From contig CAVTRI010000001.1 of NCBI GenBank assembly GCA_963737075.1, positions 1,488,001-1,552,000 of the forward strand: a stretch of 64,000 nucleotides of DNA, given 5' to 3'. Shown here in pieces: positions 8,761-17,204 of this stretch; position 1 is the first letter of the stretch; every line of letters begins with the position of its first letter. The position numbers were made by a program, and so were the translations under genes. The DNA comes from CAVTRI01 sp963737075. Its GTDB lineage: Bacteria > Actinomycetota > Acidimicrobiia > Acidimicrobiales > Palsa-688. The notes beneath the pieces are model-generated. The model did not search any database, had not been told where the DNA came from, and saw nothing but the letters and a program-made list of their open reading frames with translations.

Positions 8761-9268
8761 GGGTTCGGCGTTGCGGGTGACTCGGGGCACACGGCGCTCC
8801 TCGTGTCGGTACGCCGAAACATCCCGCACGCGGGACATTTTGGGAACGGGAGGCGCCAAGTGCCAGACCGCCGCCGCGCCTCCTCGAGGGCACGGGGTTA
8901 GAGCGACGCGGAGGTCTGTCTGCGCGTCAGCGGGCCGGCATGGGAGCCGGAAGGTTGGCGGCCGGGCTGAGCGGGCGATCAGGGTTCGGGCCACGCCTCA
9001 CTGGTGGGCGATAGCGAGTTTGCTGGCGAGCCAGCCCAAGTCGCGTGCCCAAGCGGTTAAGAGCGCGGGCGCCTTGCCAGGTTCGCTGTCGTGGCCGCGG
9101 CGGCGGTGCCCGGGGGGCGGGTTCCAGCGTAGTGTCGGGATCGTCGCCGATGGCCACCCGGGGCACACTCTCGTACATGGCGCGTCGCTACACGCAGTCG
9201 CCGACGCGGGCGTGGGTGGCGGCGCCTGGCCATTGTTGTGAATGTACCCACGTTACCCACCAGCGCTA

Positions 9269-10351
9269 GTGGCTTCGCGCGTAAGTCATTGTGATTTACG
9301 CGGCTCGGAGGGGGGCTGTCGTAGGTCCAGCGGAAGGGCGCCGTTCGTCGGTTGTAGTCCTTGATGAAGGCGATGATCCGATCGGCAAGGTGGTCGACCG
9401 AAGGGAACTCGCCGCAGCGGAGGAGCCGGCGCTTGAGGATCGAGAAGAACAATACCGGTTTGAGCCATGAGGCGTGCGTCGGGGTGAAGTGCACGTGGAC
9501 GTGAGGGTTGTCCAGGAGGAACGCCGCGACCAGTGCCGTCTTGTGGCCGGAGAGGTTGTCGACGATGCAATGCAGGTCGAAACCGGCGGGCGTCTGGTCG
9601 ACCAGGTCAGAGAGGAAGGCGACGAAGTTCTCGCTTCGGGTCGAATCGGTGACCCAACCCGACACCGTCCCCTTCGTGGACGTCGAGTGCGGCAAACAGC
9701 GACGCCGTTCCATGCCGGCGGTACTCGAACTCCTGCCGGACCGGCTTGCCGGGAATGGCCGGCCGGGTGGGACCAACCCGGGACTTGGCCTGGATGCCGG
9801 TCTTTTCGTCCACGCTCCACACCACGGCGTTGTCGGCAGGATCCAAATACAGCCCACACACGTCGCCGGCCTTCTCCCAAAGTCGGGGTCATGGCTGGTG
9901 AGCCAGCTCTCGACCTGCCACGGCTTGAGGTCCAACGTCCGACTGATTCTCCGGCACTGCGACGCCGAGATCAGCACCCCGTGGGGGGTCATGGCCGCCG
10001 CCAGGGCCTCCATGCTCCAGCGGGTCGTCCCCTCAGGAGGCGCTTCTGTGACCAGCTTGACCAGCAACACCACATCGTCATGGTCGTACACGCAGGGGCG
10101 GCCCGAGCGCTCCAGATCCTCCAATCCCGCCAAGCCGAACTCGCCATAACGCTGACGCCAGATGCCGACCTGGTTGTAATGCAAGTCCACCAACTCGCCG
10201 ATATCCCGATTCGACCGGCCCTGGGCCGCCAGGAAGACAATACGGGCCCGCTTCGGCGACCCGAGCCTCCACCGTCCCCGCCCGACACCACGCCTCCAAC
10301 ACCTGCCGATCACCGTCTCTCAAATCCAGCGGAGGAAGTCGCATGCCCCAC
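9269..10351 (-). mobile_element. Decayed IS630-family element
   Basis: TA dinucleotides at 9267-9268 and 10352-10353 flank ends that both begin GTGG reading inward, as expected for IS630 elements, which duplicate TA. The single transposase gene inside is broken. A related remnant lies at 2043. The element abuts the stop codon of the downstream sulfotransferase gene. Confidence 0.7.
9296..10344 (-). pseudogene. IS630-family transposase, multiple frameshifts
   Basis: The family sequence is recovered only by switching frames. MRLPPLDLRDGDRQVLEAWC starts at 10344. IVFLAAQGRSNRDIGELVDL follows in a second frame. CGLYLDPADNAVVWSVDEKT (first catalytic Asp) is in a third. NFVAFLSDLVDQTPAG, DLHCIVDNLSGHKT (second Asp) and THASWLKPVLFFSILKRRLL return to the second; the usual NQVE catalytic Glu is altered to KPVL. 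At least three indels are needed. A 418-codon open frame through it is an artefact of compensating shifts. Confidence 0.8.
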
Positions 10352-11316
10352 TAGGTTCGATTGTCGCGGTGATCCACCACATCTTGGTGGACTCTCTCCT
10401 GAGTTAGACGCGAAGCTCCGAGGAAAACGACCCGAGGATGTGAAACGACCCGAGCGGGGTCCATCCGCCGCTCAAGCCCTCTGACCGCGCGTCCCGCCAG
10501 CGCTTGCCCCTCCCTGAGCCACGATCGAACCTCATCGACCCAGGGGCGGTATGGGACAGACGGCGGCGTATAGGGCCTCGGAACTTCAAGGTCAGCGGCA
10601 AAGCGCGAGACCATGCGTGCCGTCCAGTCATCACGGGTGACAGTAAGACGATCCGCGAGCGGTGTTGGCGGAGCGGTACTGCCAAGGTAGTGAGCTATCT
10701 GGCTGAGGTGTGTCACTCGGTCGCGCACATAGTCTTCGTAGTAGAGCACGAATGGATTGATATTTAGCTGAGCGAAGTGGTCCTGCCACAACCAGTCTTC
10801 AGCTATAACTTTAAGAAAGCACGTTTGTAACTCGTCGAAGTTATACTCGGGGCGCCCTGCGGCTTCCGTTGACCCGACATCTATATGCCACACCTCGGAG
10901 GTATAGGCTCGCCAGAGCGAAACCGCCTGCTCGATTTTATTCTTTCGTATGAGGTAAATGTATAGCAGATTTGGAAAGATTGTACGAAGATCGTAAGTGA
11001 CCTCATTCTCGCCTTCGGTTCGTAAACGCTGGGTCAGCGGATACATCTCGGCCCGACTGATCTTGAATCCGAATATGCCACCCGGTGCTTCGTCGACTAA
11101 CCGGAGGAGGTATTCGGTCAGATTCGGGACATCAGGGCGCAACGGCGAGAAGTGGAAGTACCCTTCTGGAGAACCGACCCTCCATTGACTCAAATCGTCA
11201 CACAAGAGCGCGCTACCCGACCGCCCCACAAAACAGACGCAGTAGAAGGCCTTGCCACTGGCCGCTAATCGTTCTCTGATCGTTCGACTCGAGGCACTAT
11301 TTTTGACGAGAGCCAT
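10351..11316 (-). CDS. Stf0-family sulfotransferase
   Basis: About 321 residues from an ATG at 11316; the frame is open further upstream but homology starts here. The 5' PAPS-binding loop reads CFVGRSGSALLCDDL (family: RSGSTLLCELL), followed by GSPEGYF and GIFGFKIS. The 3' PAPS-binding segment reads LLYIYLIRKNKIEQAVSLWR, with the RKNK(I/V)xQAxS pattern of the Stf0 trehalose 2-sulfotransferase group. It would transfer sulfate from PAPS to a sugar hydroxyl of a glycolipid or polysaccharide. The stop codon overlaps the TA target site of the adjacent IS630 element; rejoining the flanks gives the same stop, so the C-terminus is intact. GC is below that of the IS genes. The acceptor is unknown. Confidence 0.85.
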   Translation of the reverse strand: MALVKNSASSRTIRERLAASGKAFYCVCFVGRSGSALLCDDLSQWRVGSPEGYFHFSPLRPDVPNLTEYLLRLVDEAPGGIFGFKISRAEMYPLTQRLRTEGENEVTYDLRTIFPNLLYIYLIRKNKIEQAVSLWRAYTSEVWHIDVGSTEAAGRPEYNFDELQTCFLKVIAEDWLWQDHFAQLNINPFVLYYEDYVRDRVTHLSQIAHYLGSTAPPTPLADRLTVTRDDWTARMVSRFAADLEVPRPYTPPSVPYRPWVDEVRSWLREGQALAGRAVRGLERRMDPARVVSHPRVVFLGASRLTQERVHQDVVDHRDNRT

Positions 11317-11739
11317 CGAAGTAAGCTTAGCAGAGCGAGGCTCAGCCGCACCCAGGCTTGACCTTCGCCGGCTGGTCGGGGGGCTCTGGTGCCTGATCGC
11401 CAGAGGAACCACTTGCAGTATCCCTTTTCGTCCGGAGTTTTCCTCCGGCTCTAGTCCGGGCTCGCCCCAACCTAAGGACCCGGGGTTGCGACAGCGAGTA
11501 GGTGTCTTCGGTGAGGCAGATCTTACAGTCGCCAGCTTAACGCGGCGAATCAAAACTGGCGGACCTCCGAAGTCCGGGAGGGCGCAATTGGTGCCGTCAG
11601 CAGTGTCTTGATAGGAGTTATGGAGAAATTTGAAACGCTAGAAAACCTATTGGACGTACTAAACCCAGCATGACTCGGAAGTCTGAGTCATCGTCCGGCT
11701 GCTCGACGGGCTGTGCTCATGTGATGAACCAGCGTTCGG
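11317..11739. other. Intergenic region, no gene seen
   Basis: About 420 bp with relatively AT-rich parts. A short inverted repeat TGACTC/GAGTCA lies at 11671-11690. No ORF with a family motif. It forms the 5' flank of the group II intron. Confidence 0.5.
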
Positions 11740-12300
11740 GTGCGCCCAGGAGGTCGGGCGCCATGACTGGAAAGGTTGGAAGGTCATGACGTAACCGGTC
11801 GCTAAGCTCAGGGTAGCCAGCCGGTGTGAGTCCGGCCCGGGGAGACGCCAAGGTCCCTGGTAGGGAAGCCCCCGTGCGTCGGCGAGAGGCGGGGTGCGGA
11901 GCGGGGTGGATCAACTGGCCGGTCCGCAGCATGAAGCGAAGTCTGCGGCGTCGTTATTCTTCACTGCCTTCGGGTGGTCAAGGAGGAGCCGCGCCCGCTC
12001 GAACAGGGCGAAGGCCATGGAAGACACCTGGGAGCTTGGAGCGGGTGCCGAAGAACCTCCCGGCGTAAGGGACGTGGAACGGTCAGAAGGTTGTCCTGGG
12101 AACTGGGGAGACCCTCCTCGGGCCGGGTCCTGCGGGGGCCCGGAGCGTGTCGGCCTATAAGCGGCAGCACCGTGAAGGGGTCGGCGGCCGAGAGGGAGTC
12201 GGAGGGGGTCGTAGTAGTGACGATGGCCGGGACAACACAACCCGGCCGGAGCGAAGGACCCCTGCTTCACCGATGCACGTAGAGGAAGGGAGGAACGCTG

Positions 12301-12674
12301 ATGAGAGCCGGAAACACGGCTAGGTCCGTCAGACAGGCCGATGGCCTGGATCCCGTTCGAGCCCTCCAACGCGTGCTGTATCGCAGCGCCAAGCAAGACC
12401 CGAAGCGTCGCTTCCACGCCTGTTACGACAAGCTCGCCCGCAGCGACGTGATGTGGCGGGCGTGGGTAGACGTGTGCACCAACGGCGGCGCTCCCGGCGT
12501 CGATGGAGTCAGTATCGGCTCCGTCGAGGCCATGGGGGCAGCCGGGGTGCGGGCCTTCCTCGATACGCTTGCCGCCGAGCTGCGGGCGGGTACGTACCGG
12601 CCCCAGCCGTTGCGGCGGGTGCATATCCCCAAGCCGGGTAAGCCGGGCCAAACCCGGCCGCTCGGAATCCCGAC
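12301..12674 (+). pseudogene. ltrA: Group II intron reverse transcriptase/maturase, N-terminal part
   Basis: ATG at 12301 with GGGAGG upstream. The product reads FHACYDKLARSDVMWRAWVD, GGAPGVDGVSI and RRVHIPKPGKPGQTRPLGIPT: the N-terminal RT domain (RT0-RT2a) of LtrA-type maturases. The frame is cut after LGIPT by the recombinase element and closes with an artificial stop. Joining 12676 to 15864 restores LGIPTVRDRVVMT in frame, which shows the split is a clean insertion. Confidence 0.85.
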
Positions 12675-12676
12675 GG
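12675..12676. other. Left attachment core (GG) of the recombinase element
   Basis: The GG at the left junction is shared with 15862-15863 and is the inferred crossover dinucleotide. The host side (left) is CCCGAC and the element side AGCGCGGATAGC. Confidence 0.6.
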
Positions 12677-12727
12677 AGCGCGGATAGCGCGAGGTCTCGC
12701 AAGCCGAAGGGTGTTTCGGCATTTGTA

Positions 12728-12958
12728 GTGGTCACTCATCCGTTTCATCCGTTGTCTGGTCAGCGGCTGGAGGTCCTATTCGAGCGACGCCAGGCTGGCG
12801 GGCTGGTCCTCAGCTGTGATGGTGGCCCGCTGGGCCGGATGTGGCTGCCGGTCACCTGGACGGATCGCGTCGAGGTGGATCAGCCCACCAGGCTGGGTTA
12901 CGAGGTGCTGGTGGAACTGGCTTCCGTGATGGTCGCCGTGGCTGGGCGTGAGCGGTGA
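12728..12958 (+). CDS. DUF5372-like small protein of the recombinase element
   Basis: About 76 residues from a GTG at 12728, reading VTHPFHPLSGQRLEVLFERR then MWLPVTWTD. Short proteins with this HPFHPLSG.R.ev.er pattern commonly sit next to DUF6788 proteins and serine recombinases; I recall them as DUF5372. The function is unknown. The position as first gene of the element and the same strand as the recombinase suggest an accessory role in the element. The start is uncertain because no clear ribosome binding site is visible and the frame is open upstream into the junction. Confidence 0.6.
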   Translation: MVTHPFHPLSGQRLEVLFERRQAGGLVLSCDGGPLGRMWLPVTWTDRVEVDQPTRLGYEVLVELASVMVAVAGRER

Positions 12959-13055
12959 GCACGGCCATGGCGATGTTGTGTCAGTGAGCTGAGCGGGACG
13001 GGGTGAGCGAAATGCTTGATCTGCAACGTGTGACCAGTCATGATCTTGTGTACGA

Positions 13056-13415
13056 ATGGCATACAAGAATGATCGTGACGACTTGAGCGGCCTGACCGTG
13101 CGTCAGTTACGGGCACGGCGACGCCGCTTGGCGAAGGGACTGCCTGATCTGGAGGGTTTGTTGCGAGGCTCGCTGGTCGAGCAGGGCCGCCGCTGCGGGA
13201 AGGCCGGCTGCCGTTGCAGTCGTGGCGAACTGCACGGTCCCTACTGGTATTTGGTGGTGGGGCGAGGCCCGGCGCTGTCGCGACTGGTGTATGTCCCCTC
13301 GTTGCTGACCGAGCAGGTTCGAAGCCGAGTGGCGCTGACCGCGGCAGCCGAGACGACACTGGAGGAGATCTCGGCCATCAATCTGGAGCTGTTACGGCGG
13401 CGGGAGTTGCAGTAG
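13056..13415 (+). CDS. DUF6788-like small protein of the recombinase element
   Basis: A 119-residue protein from the ATG at 13056. It has a basic N-terminal helix (LTVRQLRARRRRLAKGL), then a cysteine pair motif CGKAGCRCSRGELHGPYWYL, then ALSRLVYVP and a C-terminal helix. The CGK..CRC...HGPYWYL core matches small proteins often encoded beside large serine recombinases (DUF6788 as I recall). The basic residues and Cys cluster suggest nucleic-acid binding, perhaps as a recombination directionality or accessory factor, but this is inference. It lies between the DUF5372-like gene and the recombinase. Confidence 0.65.
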   Translation: MAYKNDRDDLSGLTVRQLRARRRRLAKGLPDLEGLLRGSLVEQGRRCGKAGCRCSRGELHGPYWYLVVGRGPALSRLVYVPSLLTEQVRSRVALTAAAETTLEEISAINLELLRRRELQ

Positions 13416-13566
13416 TTGTCCCTGGCGAGCGTGGCGGAGATGGTGGCGCCGATCGCCAACATGGTCGAAGCCGCCCTGGCTGGCCGATTCCCGTCCGATC
13501 CGTCGATTCCCGCCGGAATTCCGCTCGTGGAAGGCGGAACCGATCGACCACAAGGAGAAGAAGACA

Positions 13567-15846
13567 GTGTTGAGAGGCGAGAACAAGATCACAGCGTCGC
13601 ATCGCAGCCGGAGATGCCTGGTGTATGTGAGACAGTCGACGATGGCGCAAGTAAGGGGGAACACCGAGTCGACCGCCCGCCAATACGGGCTGGCCGGAGA
13701 GGCAGCCCGGCTGGGTTGGGCGGCGTCAGACATCGAGGTCATCGACACCGACTTGGGCCTGTCGGGCCGTTCGGCCGACAACCGTATCGGGTTCAAGGAG
13801 ATCATCGCCCGGGTGTGTTTGGGCGAAGTGGGCGCCATCTTCGGCCTGGAGGTGTCTCGCCTGGCCCGGTCGAATGCCGATCTGGCCAAGCTTTTGGAAC
13901 TGGCCCGTTTGACCGACACGCTGGTCATCGACACCGACGGCGTCTACGACCTGGCCGACTATTCCGACCGGCTCATCTTGGGGTTCAAGAGCCAAATGTC
14001 GGAGGCGGAGCTCCACATCCTGTCGAGCCGCCTGCAGGGCGCCAAGCGCGCTGCCGCCGAGCGCGGCGAGCTGCGTTCCCCCCTGCCTGTCGGCTACGTC
14101 TACGACGAGGAAGCAGCAACCGTGATAGACCCCGACCAGGAGGTCCAGGCTGCGATCCGTGACGTGTTCGCCGCGTTCGACGCCACCGGCTCCGCCTATG
14201 GCGTGGTGGGAGCGTTCATGGACCGCAAGTTCCCCCAGCGTGCCTATGGCGGAGCGTGGGCGGGCGAGCTGCGCTGGGGGCGGCTCACCTACTCCCGAGC
14301 GTGCGGTGTCCTGTCCAACCCGGCCTACGCCGGGGCCTACGTGCACGGCCGCTTCCGTTCCCGCCGTGTCGTCAATCCCGACGGGACCACCCGGCTCAGA
14401 ACGACCGAGCTGCCTCGCCCCGAATGGCCGGTGCTCATCGTGGATCACCATGAGGGCTACATCAGCTGGGAGCAGTTCTTGACCATCGAGGCGAAACTGG
14501 CCGCCAATTGCACCACGACCGGCGCCCGTCCGCCGCGGGAGGGCCCGGCGATCTGCCAGGGCATCATCTTCTGCGGGGCGTGCGGGCGTGCGATGAGCAC
14601 CTACTCGGCTGGAGGGCACGACTACTACGACTGCGCCCACGCCCGACAGGACCACACCGCCACCCCGTCATGCCGGTCGGTGCGCGCCGACACCGTCGAC
14701 GCCGCCGTCGCTGGATGTCTACTGGGTGCTGTCTCCGGTGAGGAGCTCACCTTGGCGCTGGCCGCCGCCGACGAGGTGACCGAACGCCGGGCCCGCTCCA
14801 CCCGGGCCGCCGAGCTGGCCGTGGAACGAGCCAAGTATCAAGCGGACCGGGCCGAACGGGCCCTGCTGGCTGTCGAGCCCGAGAACCGTCTGGTGGCCCG
14901 CAGCTTCGAGAACCGTCTCGAGGCCCGCCTGGCCGAGCTGGCCGAAGCAGAAGCCGCGCTGGCGACCCAGCGGGCTGCTACGGCGCCGCTGCCAGCGCGC
15001 GCCGAGCTCGAAGCGGTCGTCACCAACCTGGGTGAACTGTGGGCCGCGTCGACCACCTCGAACCGGGACCGCAAACGGCTCTTACGCACGTTGATCGCCG
15101 ACGTCACCCTGATCCCCGACGTCGACCGGGCCAAGCTGCGCATCGGGGTCCACTGGCGCTCAGGCGCAACCGAACAGCTGGTAGTGAAGCGCATGAGCCG
15201 CATACACGAAGTCCGACGCACCGCCCCCGAAGCGATCGCGCTCGCCCGGCGAATCGGGCCAGGTCTCGACAACCACGAACTGGCCGCCGCGCTCAACACG
15301 GCCGGATATCAGACCGGAGCCGGCCGGCCCTTCGACAGCGACGCCGTCTCCTCGCTTCGGCACTACCACGGCATCGGTTCACCCGCTCTGCTCCAACCCG
15401 GCGAGCTCACCGTGCGCGACGTCGCATCCCGCCTCGGCGTCGACCACGGCGCCGTCATCAGCTGGATCAACCGAGGCCTTCTGCCCGCCCGACGGGGCCT
15501 CTACAACCGTTGGTGTATCCCCTTCAGTCCCGAAGTCGAAGCCCACTGGCGGGCCCACGTCGCCGCCTCACCGCATGTGCACACCGACATCGACCCCAGC
15601 CCTCTCCGCCCCACCGAGCGCACCGTCGCAGAGGTCGCCGACACCCTCGGGATCAACTCCGACGCCGTCTACCACTGGACGGTGGTTGGCAACGTGCCCT
15701 GGCGGCGCGGACCCGGCGGCCGCAAGTACATCGACTTCACCTCCGACGTGCAGCACGCCTGCCGTCAACGCATCGCCACCTCAGTCCACCTACCCGCCGA
15801 AATCAAGTCCAAAGCCCAACACGCCCTGACAGGAGGCAAAGTATGA
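13567..15846 (+). CDS. Large serine recombinase
   Basis: A 759-residue protein from a GTG at 13567 with AAGGAG upstream. The resolvase domain occupies about residues 15-165: CLVYVRQSTMAQV carries the catalytic Ser (about residue 24), and IFGLEVSRLARS the conserved Arg. A recombinase domain follows (about 185-300). A zinc ribbon has CGACGRAMS and, 20 residues on, further Cys (about 335-370). A coiled coil spans about 400-470 (charged Ala/Glu/Arg repeats). The C-terminus has two helix-turn-helix-like repeats (RDVASRLGVDHGAVISWINR and VAEVADTLGINSDAVYHWTV), unusual additions that may read the attachment site. It would cut and rejoin DNA through a Ser-DNA intermediate to move its own element, whose ends lie at 12675 and 15863. 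It appears intact. Confidence 0.9.
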   Translation: MLRGENKITASHRSRRCLVYVRQSTMAQVRGNTESTARQYGLAGEAARLGWAASDIEVIDTDLGLSGRSADNRIGFKEIIARVCLGEVGAIFGLEVSRLARSNADLAKLLELARLTDTLVIDTDGVYDLADYSDRLILGFKSQMSEAELHILSSRLQGAKRAAAERGELRSPLPVGYVYDEEAATVIDPDQEVQAAIRDVFAAFDATGSAYGVVGAFMDRKFPQRAYGGAWAGELRWGRLTYSRACGVLSNPAYAGAYVHGRFRSRRVVNPDGTTRLRTTELPRPEWPVLIVDHHEGYISWEQFLTIEAKLAANCTTTGARPPREGPAICQGIIFCGACGRAMSTYSAGGHDYYDCAHARQDHTATPSCRSVRADTVDAAVAGCLLGAVSGEELTLALAAADEVTERRARSTRAAELAVERAKYQADRAERALLAVEPENRLVARSFENRLEARLAELAEAEAALATQRAATAPLPARAELEAVVTNLGELWAASTTSNRDRKRLLRTLIADVTLIPDVDRAKLRIGVHWRSGATEQLVVKRMSRIHEVRRTAPEAIALARRIGPGLDNHELAAALNTAGYQTGAGRPFDSDAVSSLRHYHGIGSPALLQPGELTVRDVASRLGVDHGAVISWINRGLLPARRGLYNRWCIPFSPEVEAHWRAHVAASPHVHTDIDPSPLRPTERTVAEVADTLGINSDAVYHWTVVGNVPWRRGPGGRKYIDFTSDVQHACRQRIATSVHLPAEIKSKAQHALTGGKV

Positions 15847-15861
15847 AGTCACCGTCCCCTC

Positions 15862-15863
15862 GG
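15862..15863. other. Right attachment core (GG) of the recombinase element
   Basis: The GG matches the left core. The element side is ACCGTCCCCTC and the host side TGCGCGACCGGG, which continues the RT gene. Confidence 0.6.
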
Positions 15864-16185
15864 TGCGCGACCGGGTGGTGATGACCGCGGCGAAGCTGGT
15901 TCTCGAACCGATCTTCGAGGCCGACTTTCTGCCGTCGAGCTTCGGGTTCCACCCGAAGCGCTCGGCCCATCAGGCCATCGAGGCCGTCCGGGTCGAGGCC
16001 AACCGGGGTGCCAACTGGGTGCTCGACGCCGACATCAAAGCTTGCTTCGACCAGATCGATCACGACGCCCTCATAGCCCTGGTGGCCAAGAGGGTGTCGG
16101 ACCGGCGGCTGTTGAAGCTACTGCGATCCTGGCTTCGGGCAGGGGTGTTCGAGGGCGGAGTGGTCTCCGAGGTGGAGGCCGGCAC
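15864..16185 (+). pseudogene. ltrA: Group II intron reverse transcriptase, middle part
   Basis: Continues the RT interrupted at 12675: RDRVVMTAAKLVLEPIFEAD, then SSFGFHPKRSAHQAIEAVR and WVLDADIKACFDQIDHDAL, which includes the RT3 strand with the first catalytic Asp. Text matching RT ends at GGVVSEVEAGT near 16185, before the YADD active-site box. After that the sequence belongs to a tyrosine recombinase on the other strand. The RT is therefore inactive. Confidence 0.85.
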
Positions 16186-16790
16186 GGCGATGGCCAGCAG
16201 CTCGGGGACGGCGGAGAGATACCAGTATGTGGCCGCGGGGCAGGAATGGCCCAAGTAGGTGGACAGCAGCGGCATCCGGGCTGAGACGTCGCCGCCGTCG
16301 GCCGACCACTCCAAGAGGGTGTTCACCGCGAAGGTGTGCCGCAAGCCGTGGACACGCGGTCTGCTCGAGGCGGAGGGCCGGTCCAAGCCGGCTTGGGTCA
16401 CCAGACACCGGAAGGTCGGGTAGATGGCCGTGTGCGACAGCCGGGTCCCGCGGGTGGTGATAAGGAAGCTTCCCGAGGAGCGCCGCCGGATGAGCCGGTT
16501 TCGTCTGGGCCCTGTCGGCGGCCAGGGCGTCGAGGGTGCTGGGATGCAGCAAGACCTCTCGGCTCTTGCCATATTTGGTTTGTCGGACCACCAGCAGCCC
16601 CTTGTCCCAGTCGACGTCGTCGCCGTCGAGGGCCATGGCCTCTCCGATGTGCATGTCGGTTGCCGCCAGCAAGCCGATGAGGGTCTCGAACGTCGCCGCC
16701 CGCAGACAGGGACGTAGCTGTCAGGCTGCGGCCATCAGCGCGTCGATGTCGGCGTGGCTGTAGATGTAGGGCGTCGGCCGATACTCGCCG
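16186..16790 (-). pseudogene. Tyrosine recombinase, frameshifted fragment
   Basis: Reading from 16790 down: EYRPTPYIYSHADIDALMAA, then in another frame LLAATDMHIGEAMALDGDDV with the catalytic-region Arg replaced (DMHIGEAM instead of GLRxGE), then GLLVVRQTKYGKSREVLLHP. A second shift leads to RVHGLRHTFAVNTLLEW (HxLRHTF box) and LLSTYLGHSCPAATYWYLSA, with the HxGH-like box and nucleophilic Tyr region. At least two frameshifts are needed, and the C-terminus is cut at the junction with the intron RT. It belongs to the multi-recombinase integrase families seen again at 27.5-29.9 kb. Confidence 0.72.
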
Positions 16791-16800
16791 CCGCTACCGA

Positions 16801-16956
16801 GAACGAGCAAGGGTGGAACGCAAGAACGCGCAGCTCAAGTACCGTCGGGCGAAGCTGCCATGGCGAGGACTGCGAAAGGCGAACGCGTGGTTGAAGCTGC
16901 GCATGGCCGCCCTCAACCGCGACAACCTCGGCCGAATGGCCCTCCTGGCTCGCTGA
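16801..16956 (+). pseudogene. Transposase C-terminal fragment (DDE type)
   Basis: The frame reads ERARVERKNAQLKYRRAKLP and ends RMAALNRDNLGRMALLAR. The E..RVERK.A.LK pattern followed by an Ala/Asn-rich helix resembles the end of IS5/IS1182-like transposases. Nothing upstream in frame belongs to it. Confidence 0.4.
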
Positions 16957-17204
16957 TGAGCGCATCACCAGCGTGCACAGCAGCATCAGCAGTCACACAT
17001 AGGCCACAGCGCCGCTCAACCGCAAGCCAGATCCACCAGGCGACCCGCTCTATCGAGCGTCTACCAGACCCCCATTGCCGACCACCCAACTAGATCGCTC
17101 CGGTGAGGCCCTCTGCGTGGGGGATCCCTGGGCGCGTCCAAACGCCGAGCAGGATTGTCCCGGGGAATATGATGAACGGACGGTGATAGGAAGATGAACG
17201 GACA

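Larger units (their letters stand above)
12675..15863 (+). mobile_element. Serine-recombinase mobile element inserted in the intron RT gene
   Basis: A 3.2 kb unit carrying three same-strand genes (DUF5372-like, DUF6788-like, large serine recombinase). The left junction is CCCGAC-GG-AGCGCGG and the right junction CCCCTC-GG-TGCGCGACC. Removing the unit between the two GG dinucleotides recreates an uninterrupted RT reading frame. A 2-bp shared core and no longer target duplication is what large serine recombinases produce. Confidence 0.82.
11740..16185 (+). mobile_element. Group II intron, interrupted by a recombinase element and 3'-truncated
   Basis: The 5' end is GTGCGCC at 11740, the usual start of bacterial group II introns. 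It is followed by about 560 nt of GC-rich, paired sequence typical of domains I-III (for example GTGTGAGTCCGGCCCGGGGAG, then GGGAAACCC-like and CCGTGAAGGGG segments). The intron-encoded reverse transcriptase starts at 12301 in domain IV. It stops being intron at 12675, where a serine-recombinase element is inserted, and resumes at 15864. The intron sequence ends abruptly near 16185 inside the RT gene. Domains V and VI and the 3' splice site are missing, so the intron cannot splice. Confidence 0.75.

Noticed and set aside
9057..10313. A 418-codon open frame that looks like one IS630 transposase
   Set aside because: The middle and both ends only match the family in other frames; it is a product of compensating indels, so I list a pseudogene.
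10351..10392. Sulfotransferase C-terminus truncated by the IS630 insertion
   Set aside because: Although the stop overlaps the TA target, rejoining both flanks gives the same TAG stop, so the insertion did not change the protein.
11671..11690. Inverted repeat TGACTC/GAGTCA as a terminator that guided intron insertion
   Set aside because: Only 6 bp of stem, no T-tract, and it lies about 50 bp from the intron end instead of directly before it.
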